This document shows positions 31,159-40,308 of a stretch of 46,562 nucleotides of DNA, piece after piece. A model generated the notes under the pieces. It was not told the origin of the DNA, did no database searches, and saw only the letters and a list, made by a program, of their open reading frames with translations. Source of the DNA: Lachnospiraceae bacterium (GTDB lineage: Bacteria > Bacillota > Clostridia > Lachnospirales > Lachnospiraceae); assembly GCA_022776305.1 (NCBI GenBank), contig JALFIB010000264.1, positions 1 through 46,562 of the forward strand, given 5' to 3'. Positions within the stretch are counted from its first letter, which is position 1; every line of letters begins with the position of its first letter. Position numbers and translations under genes: made by a program.

Positions 31159-32548
31159 TTCCTTTATTTGAACAATTCTCCTGACCGGCTGAAGCAGTTA
31201 CCTGCCATTTTTCCACCCCTTCTGTATTCTCTTTCTGGAACAGGATCTTCACCGTTGTAGCAATCAGCTGCAGGTCAAGAATGAAGGAATAATTCTCAAT
31301 ATAAGTCAGGTCCAGCTTCAATTTGTCATAAGGGGTCGTGTTGTATTTGCCATAAACTTGTGCATATCCTGTCAAGCCTGCCTTCACTTTCAGGCGATAT
31401 GGGAACTCCGGGATTTCCTTCGTATACTCCGCCGCAATCTCCGGTCGTTCCGGCCTCGGTCCTACAAGAGACATATCGCCTTTGATGATATTAAAAAGCT
31501 GCGGCAGCTCATCAAAGTGGATATTGCGCAGTACCTTTCCGACGGGAGTCACCCGGCTGTCACCCTTCATAGCCAGCCTTGCCCCATGTTTCTCCGAATC
31601 CACACGCATGCTCCTGAATTTGTACACGAAAAAGACTTTTCCGTCTTTTGTGAGGCGCTCTTGTTTATAAAATACAGGCCCCCCATCATAGCATTTCACA
31701 AGAAGTGCAATCAAAAGAAGCAGCGGTGAAAGAACTACCAGCATAACGGAAGAACAGACAATATCGAAAATACGCTTGATCACTTGCTTTTCTACTGTCA
31801 GCCCGCAGTTGCGGAATAACAACAGCGGTGTATCAAACATATGGATCTTCTCTGAACTCATGATCATAATATCTGAGATCTTCGGCTGACAGTAACACCT
31901 CTTATTATTTTCAAAACAGTACTTTAAAAATACGTTTCTCTCATGGGAAGGGATATCACCGATCATAATCGCTTCATGCTTTAAAATCTCTTCTTTGATC
32001 CGCTCCTCTCCCGCTTTCAAAGAGATCGTTCCCGTAATAATATACTTATCTTTCCTGCCTTCCATCTTACGTATTAATGGCTTGGGACTAAATTTGCCAT
32101 AAATCAACAGCACTTCATGAGGCGGATAGATCCTCGTATAGATCAGCCTCATAAAGAGTACCCACAAGACCACTGCCACAAGATTAAAGCCAGTCACTTT
32201 CAGCATTGGCCCGATATGCTGCAAGAATCTCCAGCGCCCGATCAAAGCCAGCTGAAGATATGCCACGATATTAACCAGCAAAACTGAAAAAATCTGGGAC
32301 AGCAGTACATCCAGTACACGCTGGTACCCTACTTTAAATGCAGAAAACAACTTTGACACCAGCACTACCATCAAAGCATACAGCCCGATCAAAGCCCAGT
32401 GGCCCCAATATCCGTACCTTCTTCCGATAATCTCTTTTACATGGTAATCATGGAACCATGCATATGCAAACGCCCCTGTCTGAATGGCTACGATCAGCAC
32501 AGAAGCCAAAAACATGATCAGTCTTTTATACCTTTCTCGTTTTCTCAC
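31151..32548 (-). CDS. Polyprenyl-phosphate sugar-1-phosphate transferase (exopolysaccharide initiation)
   Basis: A 465-residue membrane enzyme that moves a sugar phosphate onto undecaprenyl phosphate to start a surface polysaccharide. Four or five N-terminal helices, a central soluble nucleotide-binding-like part, then the bacterial sugar transferase domain beginning KRIFDIVCSSVML and containing PVFYKQERLTKDGK, KFRSMR and NIIKGDMSLVGPRPERPE, ending with the ENYSFILDLQLIATT helix. I choose a GTG start at 32548 because AGAGGAGAGG lies before it; a longer frame's TTG at 32605 is actually part of the -35 box. It is co-transcribed with the family 2 transferase. Confidence 0.92.
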   Translation of the reverse strand: MRKRERYKRLIMFLASVLIVAIQTGAFAYAWFHDYHVKEIIGRRYGYWGHWALIGLYALMVVLVSKLFSAFKVGYQRVLDVLLSQIFSVLLVNIVAYLQLALIGRWRFLQHIGPMLKVTGFNLVAVVLWVLFMRLIYTRIYPPHEVLLIYGKFSPKPLIRKMEGRKDKYIITGTISLKAGEERIKEEILKHEAIMIGDIPSHERNVFLKYCFENNKRCYCQPKISDIMIMSSEKIHMFDTPLLLFRNCGLTVEKQVIKRIFDIVCSSVMLVVLSPLLLLIALLVKCYDGGPVFYKQERLTKDGKVFFVYKFRSMRVDSEKHGARLAMKGDSRVTPVGKVLRNIHFDELPQLFNIIKGDMSLVGPRPERPEIAAEYTKEIPEFPYRLKVKAGLTGYAQVYGKYNTTPYDKLKLDLTYIENYSFILDLQLIATTVKILFQKENTEGVEKWQVTASAGQENCSNKGND

Positions 32549-32576
32549 TTTTTTCCTCTCCTCTTTGGTTTCAATT

Positions 32577-32605
32577 ATTATAGAACACTTCTCCGGAAAT
32601 GACAA
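32577..32605 (-). promoter_or_regulatory. Promoter of the polysaccharide gene pair
   Basis: TTGTCA (32600-32605) and TATAAT (32577-32582) with 17 bp between, on the minus strand. The leader is only about 25 nt. Confidence 0.85.
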
Positions 32606-32659
32606 CCTTATTAAAATGTGGTCTTATAAAAATATTAAGATTTTTCCCATTGTCTTGCC

Positions 32660-32688
32660 TTGCATTCTAACACCACTATGGCTATAAT
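32660..32688 (+). promoter_or_regulatory. Promoter of the L,D-transpeptidase gene
   Basis: TTGCAT (32660-32665) and TATAAT (32683-32688) with a 17-bp spacer. Divergent to the polysaccharide promoter. Just downstream TAGAAAATTAT is repeated at 32694-32704 and 32713-32723. Confidence 0.85.
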
Positions 32689-32766
32689 AAGGATAGAAAA
32701 TTATGTAAAAGCTAGAAAATTATAGTTTCTTATTTTACAGAATGAAACGGGGAGGAAAATTTGAAA

Positions 32767-34524
32767 ATGAAAATCAAAAAACTAATTTCAGCTTTCTGCC
32801 TTGCAGCTGGCTTGACATTAGCCGTTCCTGCGTTATCATCCACACTCGGCGTTCCGGATGTTATATCCACTGTATCGGCTGCCGAAGGATGGAACCAAGA
32901 CGAAAATGGATGGTATTACCTGCAGGGTGATACGAAGCTCCTTGGACTTCAGGCCATCGGAAATGACAAATACTATTTTGATGAGAATGGATACCGTGTA
33001 TCCGGACCGGTGAAAATCGGCAAATATACGTATTACTTCCGCACCGGTACAGGCGAAGATGCCGGTAAGCTTTGTTCCGGAGTTTCAGGGCTTGTTCGTT
33101 TTACAAGTGATCCGGATAATTATTATTATTTTTACAGCACTAAGTCCGGCAGGCTTGTTACAAACAAATGGGTAAAAAGCAACGGCAAATATTACTATGC
33201 AAATGAAAACGGCCAGATCAAGCTTGGCACCATAAAGGTAGGAAAGTCTTTATACCATGTGACAAAGAATGGACGCCTCACCTCATACACACGTTCTTCT
33301 TATGATAAAAAGTACTATTACGCTACGTCAAAGGGTATTTTAAAAACAGGGCTTCAAACCATCAAAGGGCAGAAATACTACTTTGACAAAAAAACGGGAG
33401 CCCGCAGGACTGGTAATATTAAAATAGGTAAATACACATATTACTTTAGTACAAAAAATGGTGCTTCCAAAACCGGCTGGCTAAAATTAAGAGGAAAATA
33501 TTATTACTATGACACCAATGGCCGACGGGTTACCGGATGGAAAACCATCAGCAAAAAGAAATACTATTTCGACCCAGCCAATGAAGGGGCAAGAGTCCAG
33601 AGCAATTGGGCAAAGATCGGTAAGTATTATTACTATTTTAATTCCAAAGGAGTTATGCAGACCGGTTTCATTAAAGTAGGAGATTCCACCTACTATGCTT
33701 CCGCAAAAGGCATACGGATGAAAGGATGGCAGACGGTACTTGGCCGCAAATACTATTTTGATAAGTCCACCGCCATTATGAAAACCGGATGGTTCACCTA
33801 CAGCGGTAAAAAGTATTATCTAAATCCCACAAAATCCTCCAGTACGTACGGTGCAGCAAAGACAGGTTTTGTGAAAATCCAAGGTGTCTGGTATTATTTC
33901 AATAACGATGGTACCATGAGGACCGGATGGCTGATCAACGAAGGAAAATACTATTACTTTGACAAGACCACTGGTGCAATGTTTACAGGAAAACACGTAA
34001 TCGACGGCAAGACTTATGATTTCGGCAAGAGTGGCGCATATTCAAAGACCATCACCGGAGCATGGCGTGTAGAAGTCAACCGTAAAAAATGTTTTGTTGT
34101 AGTATATCGTGGTACTACTCCTATCAAAGCTTTCGTATGCTCTACAGCAGCTGACGGCACCAGTACACCAACCGGAACCTTCACTATTTTGGATAAACTC
34201 CGTTGGCATGAATTAAACGGACCAAGCTGGGGTCAGTACTGCAGCCATATTACAAGCAGTATCCTGTTCCACTCTGTACCGTGTTCACGTCCATATGACA
34301 ATCACTCCATGAGTGCTTCTGCTTACAACAAGCTTGGTTCACCTGCTTCTGCCGGATGTATTCGACTGACAGTGGGACACGCAAAATGGCTTTATGATAA
34401 TGTTCCAAAGGGTACAAAAGTAATCATCAGTGACAGCATCACGGCACCAAAGAATATCACCATCGAGCAGGCGCCAAAGATTCCGTTAACGCAAAGCTAT
34501 GACCCAACAGATCCAAATGCATAA
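32767..34524 (+). CDS. Secreted L,D-transpeptidase with choline-binding-type repeats
   Basis: A 585-residue extracellular cell-wall enzyme. Signal peptide MKIKKLISAFCLAAGLTLAV... (cleaved near VSAAEG), then about 15-18 aromatic repeats of 19-21 residues (pattern GWxxxxGKYYYFDxxG), which bind wall choline or teichoic acid in relatives. The C-terminal YkuD domain (about 435-560) has the catalytic core with His in SILFHSVPC and Cys in SAGCIRLTVGHAKWL. The usual motif reads SHGCIR; here the His before GC is Ala, as known in some clostridial members. It probably cross-links peptidoglycan while anchored to the wall. Start: ATG at 32767 with GGGGAGG upstream; TTG at 32761 is possible. Its neighbour pair makes surface polysaccharide. 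Confidence 0.93.
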   Translation: MKIKKLISAFCLAAGLTLAVPALSSTLGVPDVISTVSAAEGWNQDENGWYYLQGDTKLLGLQAIGNDKYYFDENGYRVSGPVKIGKYTYYFRTGTGEDAGKLCSGVSGLVRFTSDPDNYYYFYSTKSGRLVTNKWVKSNGKYYYANENGQIKLGTIKVGKSLYHVTKNGRLTSYTRSSYDKKYYYATSKGILKTGLQTIKGQKYYFDKKTGARRTGNIKIGKYTYYFSTKNGASKTGWLKLRGKYYYYDTNGRRVTGWKTISKKKYYFDPANEGARVQSNWAKIGKYYYYFNSKGVMQTGFIKVGDSTYYASAKGIRMKGWQTVLGRKYYFDKSTAIMKTGWFTYSGKKYYLNPTKSSSTYGAAKTGFVKIQGVWYYFNNDGTMRTGWLINEGKYYYFDKTTGAMFTGKHVIDGKTYDFGKSGAYSKTITGAWRVEVNRKKCFVVVYRGTTPIKAFVCSTAADGTSTPTGTFTILDKLRWHELNGPSWGQYCSHITSSILFHSVPCSRPYDNHSMSASAYNKLGSPASAGCIRLTVGHAKWLYDNVPKGTKVIISDSITAPKNITIEQAPKIPLTQSYDPTDPNA

Positions 34525-34567
34525 AGCGGATTACATTTACTGAAAGATTTGTAAAAATACAGCATAT

Positions 34568-34627
34568 AAAAAAGAGACCCAGACGGCTAATGTCTTTACT
34601 TGGCATTGCCTGACCGGTCTCTTTTTT
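34568..34627. terminator. Bidirectional terminator between the L,D-transpeptidase and HPr-like genes
   Basis: AAAAAAGAGACC (34568-34579) and GGTCTCTTTTTT (34616-34627) are perfect 12-base complements with runs of A and T on both sides. It can end transcription from both directions. Confidence 0.95.
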
Positions 34628-34733
34628 CTTATAATCCTTTTCCTATAGTCCTTTCGTTATTATCCTTTTCTGTCTGGCAGTTTTCTATGGTCTTCTTTCT
34701 GTTTTGTCAAGAAACCTGCCATCCTCATGAAAT

Positions 34734-34994
34734 CTACTGTGATTTGTTTTCGAGAAAGCGAACAATCTCCTCAAGGGCTTCTACTTCATCGCTCCCTGCG
34801 CAGATCACTTCGATTTCATCGTCTTGCTGCACACATGCACTTAAAACACTGAGTACACTTTTGGCGTTGAATTCCTTATTGCGAAATTTAATCGTAATCT
34901 TAGAATCGAACTTTAAAGCCAGATTACAGAGCTCTCCAGCCGGTCTTAGATGCAGCCCGGCAAGATTTTTCACAGTGAGTTTTTTTCCTATCAA
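34734..34994 (-). CDS. HPr-family phosphocarrier protein
   Basis: An 86-residue HPr fold protein. The active-site His15 sits in NLAGLHLRPAG (canonical GLHARPA), and Ser46 lies in NAKSVLSVLSACV at the position phosphorylated by HPr kinase. The loop differs from canonical KSIMGVMSL, so it may be a HPr paralogue rather than the main sugar-transport HPr. The start is a TTG at 34994 with GGGGGAA upstream; the first internal Met is too late. It follows cdaR by two bases, at the end of cdaA-cdaR. Its place here is unusual; glmM is the usual third gene. Confidence 0.88.
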   Translation of the reverse strand: MIGKKLTVKNLAGLHLRPAGELCNLALKFDSKITIKFRNKEFNAKSVLSVLSACVQQDDEIEVICAGSDEVEALEEIVRFLENKSQ

Positions 34995-34996
34995 GT

Positions 34997-36310
34997 CTAT
35001 TCCCCCGCATCTTCATCATTGTTTTCCTGAAGCTGCTCTTCCGCAGTCACTACCAACTTCACTTCTGAAACTAACTTATAACCCTTAGGCAATTCAATCA
35101 CTACAGGTATCTCATATGTTCCGGCTTTCGCACAGGCTGCCAGATCAATACTTGCTTTGATATCACTTACCTGTATCGTATCCGATTCATTATTTGCATG
35201 GACGATCACAGTAATCTCATCAGCCGGTGAGAAAGTTAAACTCATGTTTGCTGGCCTGTTCTGTATCTCCAGATTGGAAAGGGGTATAGTCAATGTCTGG
35301 TCTCCCGTTTTTTCAATCTTTGCAGTTACTGTGATAGTCGGGTCTGAATCTGCCGCCAAACGGAGTTCATCATTATCCGCTAAAGTCTCTGTAAGGTCTA
35401 TATCCATAGATACATCCGATGTCGCCCCTTCCACAGAGACAGGATTTTTTATGACAAGTTTTCCTTGTATTTCCTTTATTGCTTCTTCCGTACCGACAAG
35501 GCTTACCGTCTCGGGTACAGTGCTCACTCCTGAATAGTAATAACCGTCTGCCGGCGTACCTGTCACCTTAACCTCAAGTGGGATGCTGTTTGCCACCCTC
35601 CAGAGCGAGACATCTACCATTACCGTATTGTCCGCAATCAAAACACCTTCCGAATCCTTGATCTGAAGCCTGCTCATCTGGGCATCTGTAAAGCTCTCGC
35701 CAAATTTATCGATCACAGTCAGCTTTACGGTCAGCCGCTGGTCTGTCTTAAGGCCTCCTACGGAAATATAAGCAACTACTTGGCCGATACGGTCAATCAT
35801 ACTCTCCGGCCCTGCAATCTGGACCGTTTTTCCCTGTACGACCTCAGTTTTCCCAACTTCAAAGCCTGTGGAAGGCTTTCCGCCGGTAGTAGATACATTG
35901 ACGACAAACTCGCTTTCCTTTTTCTGCTCCAGCTTTACCTTCATGGAAGCCGGTGCGATCTCAATCTCATCCCAAGTAACCGCCGAATTCCTGCATGTCA
36001 CAGTCAACGGGACGGAATCCATATCATTTAAACTCTCCATATCTGCCACAACTGTAAAGTCATCACTGGTCAAGCCCTGTACGATATTGCGGCGCTCCGT
36101 CACCTTAAGGACGACGGTCTCCTCTGAAACAATGTCAAACACTTTATCAATTTCTGTCACACTGTCAGCATTGATAACCTGAATTTTTACATCTTTAAAC
36201 AATTTGGGGACAATCGGGTTGTCTATATTCATGACAAGAAGCCAAATCAAAAATGCAAATACAAGAGACAACAGCTTCAGACTCAAATTACTGGTCAATT
36301 TATGCTTCAT
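34997..36310 (-). CDS. cdaR: YbbR-domain regulator of diadenylate cyclase
   Basis: A 437-residue protein with one N-terminal membrane helix (LSLKLLSLVFAFLIWLLVM) followed by about four extracellular YbbR beta-domains. It is known to bind and regulate CdaA. It starts eleven bases inside the cdaA gene (36310 against stop near 36300), so it is coupled. The end is Asp/Glu rich. Confidence 0.92.
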   Translation of the reverse strand: MKHKLTSNLSLKLLSLVFAFLIWLLVMNIDNPIVPKLFKDVKIQVINADSVTEIDKVFDIVSEETVVLKVTERRNIVQGLTSDDFTVVADMESLNDMDSVPLTVTCRNSAVTWDEIEIAPASMKVKLEQKKESEFVVNVSTTGGKPSTGFEVGKTEVVQGKTVQIAGPESMIDRIGQVVAYISVGGLKTDQRLTVKLTVIDKFGESFTDAQMSRLQIKDSEGVLIADNTVMVDVSLWRVANSIPLEVKVTGTPADGYYYSGVSTVPETVSLVGTEEAIKEIQGKLVIKNPVSVEGATSDVSMDIDLTETLADNDELRLAADSDPTITVTAKIEKTGDQTLTIPLSNLEIQNRPANMSLTFSPADEITVIVHANNESDTIQVSDIKASIDLAACAKAGTYEIPVVIELPKGYKLVSEVKLVVTAEEQLQENNDEDAGE

Positions 36311-37178
36311 TCTTGTTCCAACCTTTCCAGAATTTGAACTTCTTCGGTGTTACTGATTTATTTTGAAGAATGATCAATTGTTCTTTCAGGACATCCGGAG
36401 TGACATTTCGTTTCAGCTCACCTTTATAGGCAACAGATATCTTTCCGGTCTCTTCCGAAACAATTACGGTAAGGGAATCGGTCACCTCACTGATCCCCAC
36501 TCCTGCCCTATGCCTTGTGCCAAGCTCCTTGCTCAGCATCATGTTGTCAGAAAGAGGGAGATAACATGTAGCTGAGGTAATGCGATTTCCTTTTATGATC
36601 ACCGCACCATCATGCAAAGGTGTGTTATGTTCAAATATGTTGATCAGAAGCTGGCTCGTCACAACAGAATCCAACACGATACCTGTACGCTCATACTCGT
36701 CAAGGCGGATATTCTGTTCCACAACGATCAAAGCTCCCGTTTTTACCTTACTCATCTCTGAAGCAGCTTTCACGATCTCATTCACAGTCTTATCGCTGAA
36801 ACGCTCTGATACATCGCGATTCGTATCGATGATGGGAATCAACGAAGATACGATCTGTTTTTCACCTAACTGTTCCAATGCACGGCGCAGCTCCGGCTGG
36901 AAAATGACGAGAGCCGCCATGATCGCGATATCAATCGCCCTGCTTACGAGAAAGATCAAGGTATCCATACGCAGAATATACACGATGGACACACAGATCC
37001 CAAGCACCATGATACCTTTTAAAAGTGTCCAGGCTTTTGTATTTTTGATCCAAAGTAAAAGGTTATATACCAGAAAAGCCAAAATGAGGATTTCCAACAC
37101 GTTTGTTGGGGTTATGGATGATATAGAATCAGTAAAAGTAACCAGATAATTCTTTAGCCATATTTTTACTGCACTCAT
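36300..37178 (-). CDS. cdaA: Membrane diadenylate cyclase
   Basis: A 292-residue enzyme that makes c-di-AMP, a messenger for osmotic and cell-wall balance. Three N-terminal membrane helices (about 22-95) are followed by the DAC domain with the catalytic DGAVIIKGNRI and RHRAGVGISE motifs. Length is normal. AAAGGAGAAG precedes the start. It lies in a run recD2, comF, cdaA, cdaR, HPr-like, all close together. Confidence 0.95.
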   Translation of the reverse strand: MSAVKIWLKNYLVTFTDSISSITPTNVLEILILAFLVYNLLLWIKNTKAWTLLKGIMVLGICVSIVYILRMDTLIFLVSRAIDIAIMAALVIFQPELRRALEQLGEKQIVSSLIPIIDTNRDVSERFSDKTVNEIVKAASEMSKVKTGALIVVEQNIRLDEYERTGIVLDSVVTSQLLINIFEHNTPLHDGAVIIKGNRITSATCYLPLSDNMMLSKELGTRHRAGVGISEVTDSLTVIVSEETGKISVAYKGELKRNVTPDVLKEQLIILQNKSVTPKKFKFWKGWNKNEA

Positions 37179-37214
37179 TCTGTCTTCTCCTTTCTTCCTA
37201 TTTTAATAAGTATA

Positions 37215-37997
37215 TCACATTTTTGTTGCCGTGCATACCGCCTTTTTTCCTTTTCCGATACATAATACGACAAAATAAACGTGCTGTACACCTGCATGTT
37301 TCAAAACACGGCTCACTTCATCTACCGTACTGCCTGTCGTATAAACATCGTCTATCAGCAATACACTCCGCACCTTCGGGAACTCTTTGGAAACTTCAAT
37401 GATTCCATGGATATTTTTCATTCTCTGTTCCCGGTTCAGTTTTTTCTGGTCAGGCATTTTCCTGATGCACTTTAATAGATCATTTGCTGCCGGTATTCCA
37501 GTCATCAAACTGATTCGTTTTGCCAACAATTCTGATTGATTATATCCTCTTTGGCGTTTTTTCTTCCAATGCATAGGAATAGGCAAGATCAACTCTGGAC
37601 GCCATATTTCTATTTTGCCCCAAAGGGCATGCACCATTTCCTGTGCATAAAAGGGAATATAATCCCTTCTGTTTTGGAATTTCATCCTGTAGATCGAATG
37701 CCTGATAGCGCCGGTATATATAAATGCCGCTGTTCCCCTGTCAAAAAAGTGGTCATGAGCCATGCAGTCACTGCAAAACTCCCCATCGTCCTCCATGGGT
37801 TTTCCGCATTTCATACATATATTTCCCTCTATCCGCGGAAGTTTGGGCATGCAGTCCATGCAGCATCCCTTTTCTTTCACACCCAATACCTTATCGCAGC
37901 AGACACATCGTTCCGGATACAGCAGGTCAGCAAGCCCCATCAGGGCACCCTTTATATATATGCTCAGTTTGGCAAAAATATCCTTGCTTTTTCCCAA
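37215..37997 (-). CDS. comF: ComF-family amidophosphoribosyltransferase-like protein
   Basis: A protein of about 260 residues. An N-terminal zinc-binding region has CVCC, CCMDC and CMKC..CSDC pairs; the C-terminal phosphoribosyltransferase-like domain shows VLLIDDVYTTGSTVDEV. ComFC is needed for natural DNA uptake and recombination in Firmicutes. The start is uncertain: TTG at 37997 just after the recD2 stop with AAGGAGGAG upstream, or ATG at 37940 with AAAGGG, which gives a more typical N-terminus (MGLADLLYPERC). The recD2-comF neighbours hint at DNA metabolism. Confidence 0.88.
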   Translation of the reverse strand: MGKSKDIFAKLSIYIKGALMGLADLLYPERCVCCDKVLGVKEKGCCMDCMPKLPRIEGNICMKCGKPMEDDGEFCSDCMAHDHFFDRGTAAFIYTGAIRHSIYRMKFQNRRDYIPFYAQEMVHALWGKIEIWRPELILPIPMHWKKKRQRGYNQSELLAKRISLMTGIPAANDLLKCIRKMPDQKKLNREQRMKNIHGIIEVSKEFPKVRSVLLIDDVYTTGSTVDEVSRVLKHAGVQHVYFVVLCIGKGKKAVCTATKM

Positions 37998-38001
37998 ACA
38001 G

Positions 38002-40227
38002 TTATTCTCCTCCTTCTGACAGTTCACAGATCCTCTCTGCCAAAGCAGTATACCGTTTCTGTTCCACAATATTGTCGATCATCTGGTTAAACACCGTATC
38101 ATCGCCCACAAGAGTCACGCATTTCCGCGCCCTTGTCACAGCAGTATACAATAAATTCCTGTTCATCAGCATGCGCGGGCCTGATAGAAGCGGGATGACT
38201 ACAGCAGGATATTCGCTTCCCTGCGATTTGTGGATCGTAACAGCGTAAGCTAATTCAAGCTCTTCTAACCCAGTGTACGGGTACTCCACCATCCTCTGTT
38301 CATCAAACTCCACTGTAACACGTTCCGTATGTAAATTGATTTCCCGAATGATCCCCATATCACCATTGAATATCCCAATGCCCTTTTCCACGGGAATCCC
38401 ATAACGCCCCCGGATCTCCCATTCCATCTGGTAATTATTCTTGATCTGCATGACCTTATCACCCTCCCGAAAGAGCTGTCCCCCCTGTTCATATTCTCTT
38501 TTATTCCTATCCGGCGGATTTAAATATTCCTGCAAGATCCGGTTGAGGCGTTCAACCCCCAGAAGTCCCTTTCTCATGGGCGTAAGGACCTGAATATCAT
38601 AGGGCTTTGCATCCACATAACGTGGCATTTTTTCGCGAATCAGCTGGATCACAATGCTGATGATCACATTGGCATCGTAACGTTTTAGGAAAAAGAAATC
38701 CCTGCTTTTATTGTCAAGGGATACGCTCTCCCCACGGTTGATCTTATGGGCATTTACAACAATGTCACTTTCCGAAGCCTGCCGGAAGATCCGGGTAAGG
38801 CAGACCACCTTTACTTTTGATGATTCAATAATATCCTTCAAAACACTCCCCGGCCCTACGGAGGGAAGCTGGTTGCGGTCGCCCACCATGATCAATCGTG
38901 TACCCACCGTCACTGCATCAAGAAGAGCATGCATCAGGTAAATGTCTACCATAGACATCTCATCAATGATGATCACATCTGCCTCCAATGGATTTTCTGC
39001 ATTTCTCTCGAAGCCTGTGGCACTGCCCTTTTCTTCCTGCGGACCGGAAATTTCCAGAAGCCTGTGAATCGTTTTGGCCTCATAACCTGTGGCCTCTGTC
39101 ATTCTCTTTGCAGCCCGTCCCGTGGGCGCTGCCAGCAAAATTTGAAGACCCTCTGATTCAAAATAAGAAATCAAAGTATTGATGGTCGTAGTTTTTCCTG
39201 TACCAGGCCCTCCCGTGATCACAAGCAGGCCACAGCGCACAGATTCTATCACTGCCTCTTTTTGCTTTTCATCCAAAATAGTGCCTGTCTCTTTTTCAAT
39301 AGCAGCAATTTTATGTAAGATCACACTTTCATTGACCTCTCCCGAAATATTCAGGTCACAGAGCATACGCGCCGTACTCATCTCAATAAAATAAGAAGAA
39401 GCACTGTAAATTCTCTCCTGATCCTTTTCCCGCTTGACCACGATTTTCCGCTCTACCGCCAGATCCATCAAATACTGGTCAATATCTCCCAGAGGCACTC
39501 CCAAAAGCTCTGCCGCTTTATATGCCAACTGCTCCTTGGGCAAAAATACATGGCCTTCGCCTCCCGCCTGCTGTAATACGTAAAACACCGCACACTTCAC
39601 CCGGTACTCCGAGTCTGCCTGTACCCCTGCACGCATAGCGATCTCATCTGCGATCCGGAACCCCACACCATTGATATCATCTGCAAGGCGGTAAGGGTTT
39701 TCCTGAATCACTTTATAGATTTCAGCACCGTATCTCTGATAGATTTTAACTGCAAGTGCAGTGGAGATACCGAATTGCTGCAAAAAGATCATTGCCTTCC
39801 GCATATCCCGCTTTTCATAAACCTGATCAGCAATCTCCCTTGCCTTCCTGTCGCTGATTCCCTTGATCTCGGCCAAACGTTCCGGTTCTTCTTCAATAAT
39901 ACGGAACGTATCACTTCCGAAATGGCGCACGATCCTTGCTGCAAGTGCTGTTCCCACACCTTTGATGGCTCCCGAACCGAGGTACCGCTCCACAGATTCC
40001 TCATCCTCTGGATCCTTCACTGTATAAGATTCTACTTTAAATTGTTCCCCATAGGAAGGATGTGCCACGTACTGCCCCGTCAATTCTACTTTTTCTCCTT
40101 CCCCAATATAAGAAAGGTTTCCCGTGCACGTAATTTCATCGTCCTGTGTTGCCAAAACCATTACCGTATAACCGTTTTCACTGTTTCGATAAATAATATG
40201 GTCAACGTAACCTTCTAATTTTTCCAT
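38002..40227 (-). CDS. recD2: ATP-dependent RecD-like DNA helicase
   Basis: A 741-residue SF1B 5'-3' helicase of the RecD2 type. An N-terminal OB and helix-hairpin-helix region (IKGVGTALAARIVRHFG) precedes motor motifs: Walker A TGGPGTGKTTTINTL, Walker B IIDEMSMVDIYL, VGDRNQLPSVGPG and the C-terminal VTIHKSQGSEYPAVVI. The start at 40227 follows GGAGGGAC, tight but the best available. It lies after mreB and before comF. Confidence 0.95.
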   Translation of the reverse strand: MEKLEGYVDHIIYRNSENGYTVMVLATQDDEITCTGNLSYIGEGEKVELTGQYVAHPSYGEQFKVESYTVKDPEDEESVERYLGSGAIKGVGTALAARIVRHFGSDTFRIIEEEPERLAEIKGISDRKAREIADQVYEKRDMRKAMIFLQQFGISTALAVKIYQRYGAEIYKVIQENPYRLADDINGVGFRIADEIAMRAGVQADSEYRVKCAVFYVLQQAGGEGHVFLPKEQLAYKAAELLGVPLGDIDQYLMDLAVERKIVVKREKDQERIYSASSYFIEMSTARMLCDLNISGEVNESVILHKIAAIEKETGTILDEKQKEAVIESVRCGLLVITGGPGTGKTTTINTLISYFESEGLQILLAAPTGRAAKRMTEATGYEAKTIHRLLEISGPQEEKGSATGFERNAENPLEADVIIIDEMSMVDIYLMHALLDAVTVGTRLIMVGDRNQLPSVGPGSVLKDIIESSKVKVVCLTRIFRQASESDIVVNAHKINRGESVSLDNKSRDFFFLKRYDANVIISIVIQLIREKMPRYVDAKPYDIQVLTPMRKGLLGVERLNRILQEYLNPPDRNKREYEQGGQLFREGDKVMQIKNNYQMEWEIRGRYGIPVEKGIGIFNGDMGIIREINLHTERVTVEFDEQRMVEYPYTGLEELELAYAVTIHKSQGSEYPAVVIPLLSGPRMLMNRNLLYTAVTRARKCVTLVGDDTVFNQMIDNIVEQKRYTALAERICELSEGGE

Positions 40228-40250
40228 GTCCCTCCGTATCATGGGATTGG

Positions 40251-40282
40251 AAAAGGACGGTGCCACAGGCCCACGTCCTTTT
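40251..40282 (-). terminator. Weak terminator after mreB
   Basis: AAAAGGACG (40251-40259) and CGTCCTTTT (40274-40282) form a 9-bp stem with a 14-base loop. Only four T follow on the minus strand, so some read-through into recD2 is expected. Confidence 0.6.
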
Positions 40283-40308
40283 CTGATCCTTTCAAAATTT
40301 ATTTCTCT

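Noticed and set aside
32548-32605. Upstream TTG start for the sugar-phosphate transferase
   Set aside because: The TTG is part of the -35 box TTGTCA of a near-consensus promoter; the GTG at 32548 has the ribosome site.
32767-34050. Repetitive DNA in the L,D-transpeptidase gene as a mobile repeat
   Set aside because: It encodes in-frame aromatic wall-binding repeats typical of the family.
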